A DNA stretch of 8,039 bases from Bacteroidota bacterium. GTDB taxonomy: Bacteria; Bacteroidota; Rhodothermia; Rhodothermales; Rubricoccaceae. Every line of letters starts with the position of its first letter. Position 1 is the first letter of the stretch. Below the pieces are notes generated by a model. That model worked only from the letters and a program-made list of their open reading frames with translations, was not told where the DNA came from and made no database searches. Shown piece after piece: positions 4,934 through 8,039 of the stretch. The stretch is from the NCBI GenBank assembly GCA_022564455.1, contig JADFLK010000089.1, positions 1-8,039 of the forward strand. The letters run 5' to 3'. A program made the position numbers and the translations under genes.

Positions 4934-6034
4934 TTAGCGCTTCTCTGGATAGACGTTCAGGATATCCGTTTCATTCGGAGGTATGACTCCACGTTCCGTA
5001 ATGAGCCCAGTGACCAGGTGTGGTGGTGTGACATCAAAGGCAAAATTAATGGCCTGGCTGTCTTTAGGTGTCAGCAACACGCTTTTGATGTCGCCTTCGA
5101 TGAGGCCCTGCGCAAACTTTACCTCATCTCCGTGCCGCTCTTCTATGGGCGATTCGGCAAGGCCGTCTCGCATAGTCCAATCGAAGGTCGTGGACGGGAG
5201 TGCAACGTAAAACGGGACATCGTTGTCCTTCGCGGCGAGTGCTTTCAGATAGGTTCCGATCTTGTTGGTTACGAATCCCGTAACGGAGGTTCGGTCGCTT
5301 CCAACGATCACCATATCCACCATGCCGCGCTGCATCAAGTGGCCACCCGAATTGTCGGTAATAACCGTGTACGGCACCCCGTGTTGGCCCAGCTCCCAGG
5401 CCGTGAGTCTTGCTCCCTGATTTCTGGGGCGCGTCTCGTCTACCCATACGTGGACGTCGATGCCCACGTCGTGCGCTGCATAAATGGGAGCTGTTGCCGT
5501 TCCGTAGTCAACAAACGCGAGCCAGCCCGCATTGCAGTGGGTAAGGATGTTCACGCGTCCGCCTTGTTTTGTCTTAGCCACTGCCTGAATAAGTTTGAGT
5601 CCGTGCTCGCCGATTCGGCGACAGGCTTCCACGTCTTCGTCGGCAATCGCCTGGGCCTGGTGAAACGCTATTTCTTTCTTCTCGCGGAGCGTGTCTCCAA
5701 GCGCTAGAGCGAGGAGTTGCCGGTCGACGGCCCACTCAAGATTTATCGCCGTGGGCCGTGACGCCTTTAATTCAGCAGCAGCTTGTTCAATCGTTTCCTC
5801 AACGGACGATTCGCTGGATGAAACCACGGCCAGATACATCCCGAATCCTGCCGCTGCCCCAATGGCTCCGGCGCCTCGGATGTGCATGTCGCGAATGGCC
5901 GTAGCCATCTCGGAGTACGTAGCAATCTGTTCCGTCTCAAACCGATGCGGGAGCCAGCGCTGGTCAATGATTTCGACGACTTCATCGTCCGAAGTCGCCC
6001 AGATTGTTCGATAGTGGCGGTTATTAGCCTTCAT
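4934..6034 (-). CDS. mtnA: S-methyl-5-thioribose-1-phosphate isomerase (MtnA)
   Basis: The product is a 366-residue aldose-ketose isomerase that converts 5-methylthioribose-1-phosphate to 5-methylthioribulose-1-phosphate; homologues also act on 5-deoxyribose-1-phosphate. It belongs to the eIF2B-alpha-like fold. Visible marks are HIRGAGAIGAAAGFGM (about 51-66), the catalytic Cys167 in ILTHCNAGWLA, VDETRPRNQGARLTAWEL, DNSGGHLMQRG, the catalytic Asp247 in VGSDR, and NKIGTY. The usual GADR/ANGDVANKIGTY wording is changed here to GSDRTSVTGFVTNKIGTY, a mild deviation around the active site. Start: ATG 6034 is preferred; a TTG at 6037 directly before it would add one residue. No strong Shine-Dalgarno is seen. 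It is the first gene of a run with the class II aldolase and the former TRIC gene, and begins just after the hpf terminator. I see no SAM riboswitch in the short leader. Confidence 0.95.
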   Translation of the reverse strand: MKANNRHYRTIWATSDDEVVEIIDQRWLPHRFETEQIATYSEMATAIRDMHIRGAGAIGAAAGFGMYLAVVSSSESSVEETIEQAAAELKASRPTAINLEWAVDRQLLALALGDTLREKKEIAFHQAQAIADEDVEACRRIGEHGLKLIQAVAKTKQGGRVNILTHCNAGWLAFVDYGTATAPIYAAHDVGIDVHVWVDETRPRNQGARLTAWELGQHGVPYTVITDNSGGHLMQRGMVDMVIVGSDRTSVTGFVTNKIGTYLKALAAKDNDVPFYVALPSTTFDWTMRDGLAESPIEERHGDEVKFAQGLIEGDIKSVLLTPKDSQAINFAFDVTPPHLVTGLITERGVIPPNETDILNVYPEKR

Positions 6035-6053
6035 CAAGTCATCTGCCGAAGAG

Positions 6054-6097
6054 GGAAAATGAAGCGCCTCCGATCATAGTGACCGGAGGCGCTTCAT
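6054..6097 (-). terminator. Intrinsic terminator after hpf
   Basis: Arms 6059-6072 and 6084-6097 form a perfect 14-bp stem (ATGAAGCGCCTCCG and its complement) with an 11-nt loop. On the minus strand the stem runs into TTTTCCC. It lies 18 bp after the hpf stop and before mtnA, so it ends the hpf transcript and separates the two units. The plus-strand side has no T run, so it works in one direction. Confidence 0.8.
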
Positions 6098-6115
6098 GGT
6101 AGTTCCGAAACCGAT

Positions 6116-6436
6116 TCAGGGGCGGGGGGCACCCGTACCCTTCTTGTCTCGCAACTTGTCTTTGTAGCGCACGACCTGGCGTTTCAGTTGCCGCACGCAG
6201 CCGTCAACGGCTGCCCTGTGCGACGGTGCTGTATCGCTGGCCGTGAGCGTCCGCCGGTAGACGTTGAGCGCAATTTCGGCGCGTTTATCGGCTTCCGGTG
6301 ATGGATTGTCTTCAAGGATCACGTGTGCATCGTAGATGCGGTCGTAGAAGCGCTCCAGTTTTGCAAGCGACTCTTCGACGTGGGTCCGCAGGCCAAGTGA
6401 TGCATCAAAGTGGCGAGCGGTGATCCGGGTTTGCAT
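6116..6436 (-). CDS. hpf: Ribosome hibernation-promoting factor, short HPF/RaiA type
   Basis: The product is a 106-residue protein of the HPF/YfiA (S30AE) family, which binds the small ribosomal subunit in slow growth and blocks or dimerises ribosomes. Visible marks are the N-terminal MQTRITARHFDAS strand, the helix LRTHVEESLAKLERFYDRIYDAHVIL, the middle strand KRAEIALNVYRRTLTAS, and the second helix AVDGCVRQLKRQVVRYKDKLRDKK with its basic face for rRNA. The protein ends there, so it is the short form without the C-terminal dimerisation domain. The start at 6436 is supported by GGAGGG 6 nt upstream; the open frame reaches 6622, but the extra 62 residues are not HPF-like and overlap ybeY. It follows ybeY after 148 bp and is closed by the hairpin at 6059-6097. 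Confidence 0.9.
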   Translation of the reverse strand: MQTRITARHFDASLGLRTHVEESLAKLERFYDRIYDAHVILEDNPSPEADKRAEIALNVYRRTLTASDTAPSHRAAVDGCVRQLKRQVVRYKDKLRDKKGTGAPRP

Positions 6437-6584
6437 AGGCAGCCCTCCATGCGTTGAAGTGAGGTGTATGTGCAGGGGAATTCTTGCCCGGAGCCTGGTG
6501 TGCGGCATCCGGGCTTCTTCATACTCCCTTAATGGAAGAACGATTCCAAGGATGCAAGCAATCAGCAAAAAAAGTTGATCGCCA
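6437..6584. other. Intergenic region between ybeY and hpf
   Basis: This 148-bp gap holds the hpf Shine-Dalgarno (GGAGGG, at about 6443-6448) and a T7 run on the minus strand shortly after the ybeY stop. A small GCCA/TGGC stem precedes the T run by 7 nt, too weak and too far to call a terminator. It is long enough to carry an own promoter for hpf, but I cannot identify one with confidence. Confidence 0.4.
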
Positions 6585-7058
6585 TCAGGTGGCCATGTCC
6601 AGATAACGATCCTCCAGTGCACGCATGGCGGAGCGTTGTCCCTCGGTTGCGTCGTCGTGGCCCATCAGGTGGAGCAGGCCGTGGAGTACGTACCTCAGCG
6701 CCTCTTCGTCGAACGAGGCGCTGAAGTCGGGAGCACGCTCGGCTGCCGTGTCCAGGTCCACGTAAATCTCTCCGTCGATGCGTCGGTCGGCAAGGGCCGC
6801 CTTGTCGAGTGGGAAGGAGACCACATCCGTCTCGTAGTCATGGCCGAGCCACTCGCGGTTGAGGGCGTGGACCGTGGCGTGGTCGGCCAGCACAATGCTC
6901 AAATCCTGGATCGCAAATCCCTCGCCATCGGCGGTCAGCACAAGAACTGCTCGCAAAGCATCCTCATCAAGGGTGCGCGACGGATTGGCCTGATGCACCG
7001 TGATCGTCTCTGCGGTCGGAGGTCGGTCGTCGGCTGTCGGCGAGACGCCCACCATCAT
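6585..7058 (-). CDS. ybeY: Endoribonuclease YbeY (rRNA maturation factor)
   Basis: The product is a 157-residue single-domain zinc metallo-RNase that takes part in 16S rRNA 3' end maturation and ribosome quality control in the cytosol. Visible marks are LNREWLGHDYETDVVSFPL (about 67-85), with the conserved TDVVSFP box, and GEIYVDLDTAAE. The zinc motif HGLLHLMGHDD has His126, His130 and His134 in the H-x3-H-x3-H spacing, followed by the usual helix with the MRALEDRYL end. Length is usual. Its ATG at 7058 overlaps the stop of the preceding gene (ATGA), which points to coupled translation; a second ATG follows directly at 7055. Confidence 0.95.
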   Translation of the reverse strand: MMVGVSPTADDRPPTAETITVHQANPSRTLDEDALRAVLVLTADGEGFAIQDLSIVLADHATVHALNREWLGHDYETDVVSFPLDKAALADRRIDGEIYVDLDTAAERAPDFSASFDEEALRYVLHGLLHLMGHDDATEGQRSAMRALEDRYLDMAT

Positions 7059-7501
7059 TCAAACAGGGGCTCGCTCATCGATAGGGCAACGGCGCTCATC
7101 ATGATTTCGCCCGGAAGCTTCGTAAAATCGGCCGAGAGCAGCTTTTCGGAGACGTTGGCGTAGAGCGAGCATCCCGCCATCCGTTCCACCACGAGGCCGT
7201 TCACGCGGTCGTTTTGCCGGGCAAAAAAGATGACTTCCCCCAACTCCTCGGAGGCCATCATGCCCGTACAGTTGTGCAGTTGGAGGAACGCGTCGGCGCC
7301 ATACACCGAGATCAGAGTCGTCGTCGCTGCGGGCCCAATACCGTCCGGCAGGGCGATTTCGGAGGTAATCTCCAGGGCCAGCCGCCGTCCGCTCTCCTCG
7401 TGCTTCAGCGAAAACCGAACGGTCGCTCCCTCGCGCTCGACGGGCACGCCGAGCGCTTCGGTAATGCGCTCAAAATCGGTATCGGAAAAGCTGTAGGCCA
7501 T
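7055..7501 (-). CDS. Conserved-looking protein of unknown function upstream of ybeY
   Basis: I do not recognise this gene. From ATG 7501 the product has 148 residues, is soluble, acidic and without signal peptide or membrane segment. It begins MAYSFSDTDFERITEALG, goes through a strand-rich centre (ATVRFSLKHEESGRRLALEI, TLISVYG) and ends with EVIFFARQNDRVNGLVVER and a helical tail, SADFTKLPGEIMMSAVALS. The alternating helix-strand-helix look recalls small chaperone-like alpha/beta folds (YbjN or type III chaperone type), but no motif proves this. The frame stays open to an ATG at 7543, which would overlap the stop of the previous gene by 4 nt; the 14 extra residues look less protein-like, so I prefer 7501, though neither start has a good Shine-Dalgarno. 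The 4-nt overlap with ybeY argues that it is a real gene in the same transcript. Confidence 0.7.
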   Translation of the reverse strand: MAYSFSDTDFERITEALGVPVEREGATVRFSLKHEESGRRLALEITSEIALPDGIGPAATTTLISVYGADAFLQLHNCTGMMASEELGEVIFFARQNDRVNGLVVERMAGCSLYANVSEKLLSADFTKLPGEIMMSAVALSMSEPLFE

Positions 7502-7507
7502 GTTTGA

Positions 7508-7515
7508 CAAAGGTA
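7508..7515 (-). promoter_or_regulatory. Bacteroidota-type -7 element candidate (TACCTTTG)
   Basis: On the minus strand TACCTTTG fits the TAnnTTTG -7 consensus of Bacteroidota and ends 6 nt before ATG 7501, so transcription would start almost at the ATG. The nearest upstream TTG (7528-7530) is only 12 nt away, too close for the usual -33 spacing. This is a weak candidate that may be chance. Confidence 0.2.
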
Positions 7516-7539
7516 CGATTATGCGGGCAACAGAGACGA

Positions 7540-8039
7540 TCATCCCCCGGCCGGTTCCGAGCCCGGATCTTCCGGTGGGGATCCCACTTGCCTACGGAGT
7601 AGCTCCGGAGATATTCGGAATGCCGGGTCATCGGTAGCCTCGGCCAACCGGTCATAGAATGCCGACATCGCATCGAAGGCATCCATATCTGCGTACGTCG
7701 ATGTGAGGAACCTAACAAACTGAGTCGCGCTCTCGGTAGATCCGCGGGACGAGTTTGCGGACGCACGCACGGTCTCCGTGATGGCGAAATCTTCAGCTCT
7801 ACGGAGGGTTGCAAGCGCAGAAGCCATGTCCGTCACGCTTCGGTAAGCCTCTGCCGTAAGAATGAGCGAGAGAAAACTTTCGGGGATCACCTCGGGCGGG
7901 ACTTCTTCCCTCAAGCGCTCGAGCAGTGCCCGTGCTTCTTCACGGTGGCCCTGGCGCGCTATTTCGGCGGCGGCGGATGCGAAGACCCGCCGGTAGGTAT
8001 CGGCCATATTCCGGCTGTTTTCGTCGTAGTAGAAGTCCG
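7540..8039 (-). CDS. C-terminal part of a DUF2723-family membrane protein (partial, 5' end outside window)
   Basis: The frame is open to the window edge: it continues upstream of the first ATG (8007) as DFYYDENSRN, so that ATG is internal and the gene is cut. The visible part, about 166 residues, is soluble and helical. It starts YYDENSRNMADTYRRVFASA, then AAEIARQGHREEARALLERL, EVPPEVIPESFLSLILTAEAY and further helix pairs, in the manner of degenerate TPR units. This matches the C-terminal tail of DUF2723 proteins of Bacteroidota: large polytopic proteins resembling protein O-mannosyltransferases, whose ends carry an xxDExxRxMxxxYRxxFARLA-like box followed by tandem helices. The membrane part would lie beyond 8039, so the family call rests on the tail only. 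Its stop is 39 nt before the preferred start of the next gene. Confidence 0.65.
   Translation of the reverse strand, partial: DFYYDENSRNMADTYRRVFASAAAEIARQGHREEARALLERLREEVPPEVIPESFLSLILTAEAYRSVTDMASALATLRRAEDFAITETVRASANSSRGSTESATQFVRFLTSTYADMDAFDAMSAFYDRLAEATDDPAFRISPELLRRQVGSPPEDPGSEPAGG

Noticed and set aside
4727..5707. Long plus-strand open frame of 326 codons
   Set aside because: It is the antisense shadow of mtnA and the end of the aldolase gene. Both of those have unmistakable motifs, and the plus-strand translation shows none.
6038..6115. SAM or other riboswitch in front of mtnA
   Set aside because: The space between hpf and mtnA is about 80 bp and is mostly filled by the hpf terminator; no aptamer core is visible.
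6319..6522. Possible small leader gene starting at 6522 before hpf
   Set aside because: GGGAGT lies directly against the ATG, with no proper spacing, and the frame runs through hpf in another frame without conserved features.
6636..7163. Plus-strand open frame of 175 codons
   Set aside because: It is the antisense of ybeY and the gene before it; no recognisable features and no Shine-Dalgarno.
1..8039. CRISPR array, tRNA or rRNA genes
   Set aside because: No regularly spaced repeats, no cloverleaf with a CCA-like end and no rRNA-like conserved blocks were seen on either strand.

Overview
The window looks like a stretch of a moderately GC-rich bacterial chromosome, most likely from the Bacteroidota/Rhodothermota side of the tree. 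The best pointers are the C-terminal end of a DUF2723-type membrane protein at the right edge (a family typical of that group) and a DoxX-type protein of similar flavour. Several minus-strand genes also lack a clear Shine-Dalgarno sequence, which is common in Bacteroidota. This assignment is inference; no rRNA or other phylogenetic marker is present.

Left third, plus strand. A three-gene unit encodes a small NTF2/SnoaL-like (DUF1348-type) protein, a FadI-like thiolase and an OsmC-family protein. The genes are tightly spaced and each has a strong purine-rich Shine-Dalgarno, so they probably form one operon. The unit lies between two copies of the same small non-coding inverted-repeat element (MITE-like). 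The left copy is cut by the window edge. The right copy is complete: 191 bp, with 18-bp terminal inverted repeats and a 4-bp TTAT target duplication. Removing the right copy and one TTAT restores a continuous reading frame for a DoxX-like membrane protein, so the element sits inside a broken doxX gene.

Middle, minus strand. A full-length GrpB (UPF0157) gene sits between two related pieces of a TRIC/UPF0126 membrane-channel gene. The left piece (3039-3326) is only the C-terminal half. The right piece (3913-4295) starts normally, has lost its centre by an apparent fusion between the two internal UPF0126 repeats, and carries a frameshift at the junction. This is a decayed, rearranged zone downstream of a metabolic pair, mtnA and a class II aldolase. 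That pair suggests disposal or salvage of 5-methylthioribose-1-phosphate or 5-deoxyribose-1-phosphate. The aldolase looks more like a fuculose-aldolase-type enzyme than a classical MtnB, so a DHAP-shunt-like route is a reasonable hypothesis.

Right third, minus strand. The order of transcription is the DUF2723 C-terminus (partial), an unrecognised protein of about 148 residues, ybeY and a short ribosome hibernation factor (hpf). The first three are overlapping or close together. A 14-bp perfect hairpin followed by a T run after hpf separates this group from mtnA. This part looks like ordinary core genome; the left and middle parts look accessory or decaying.
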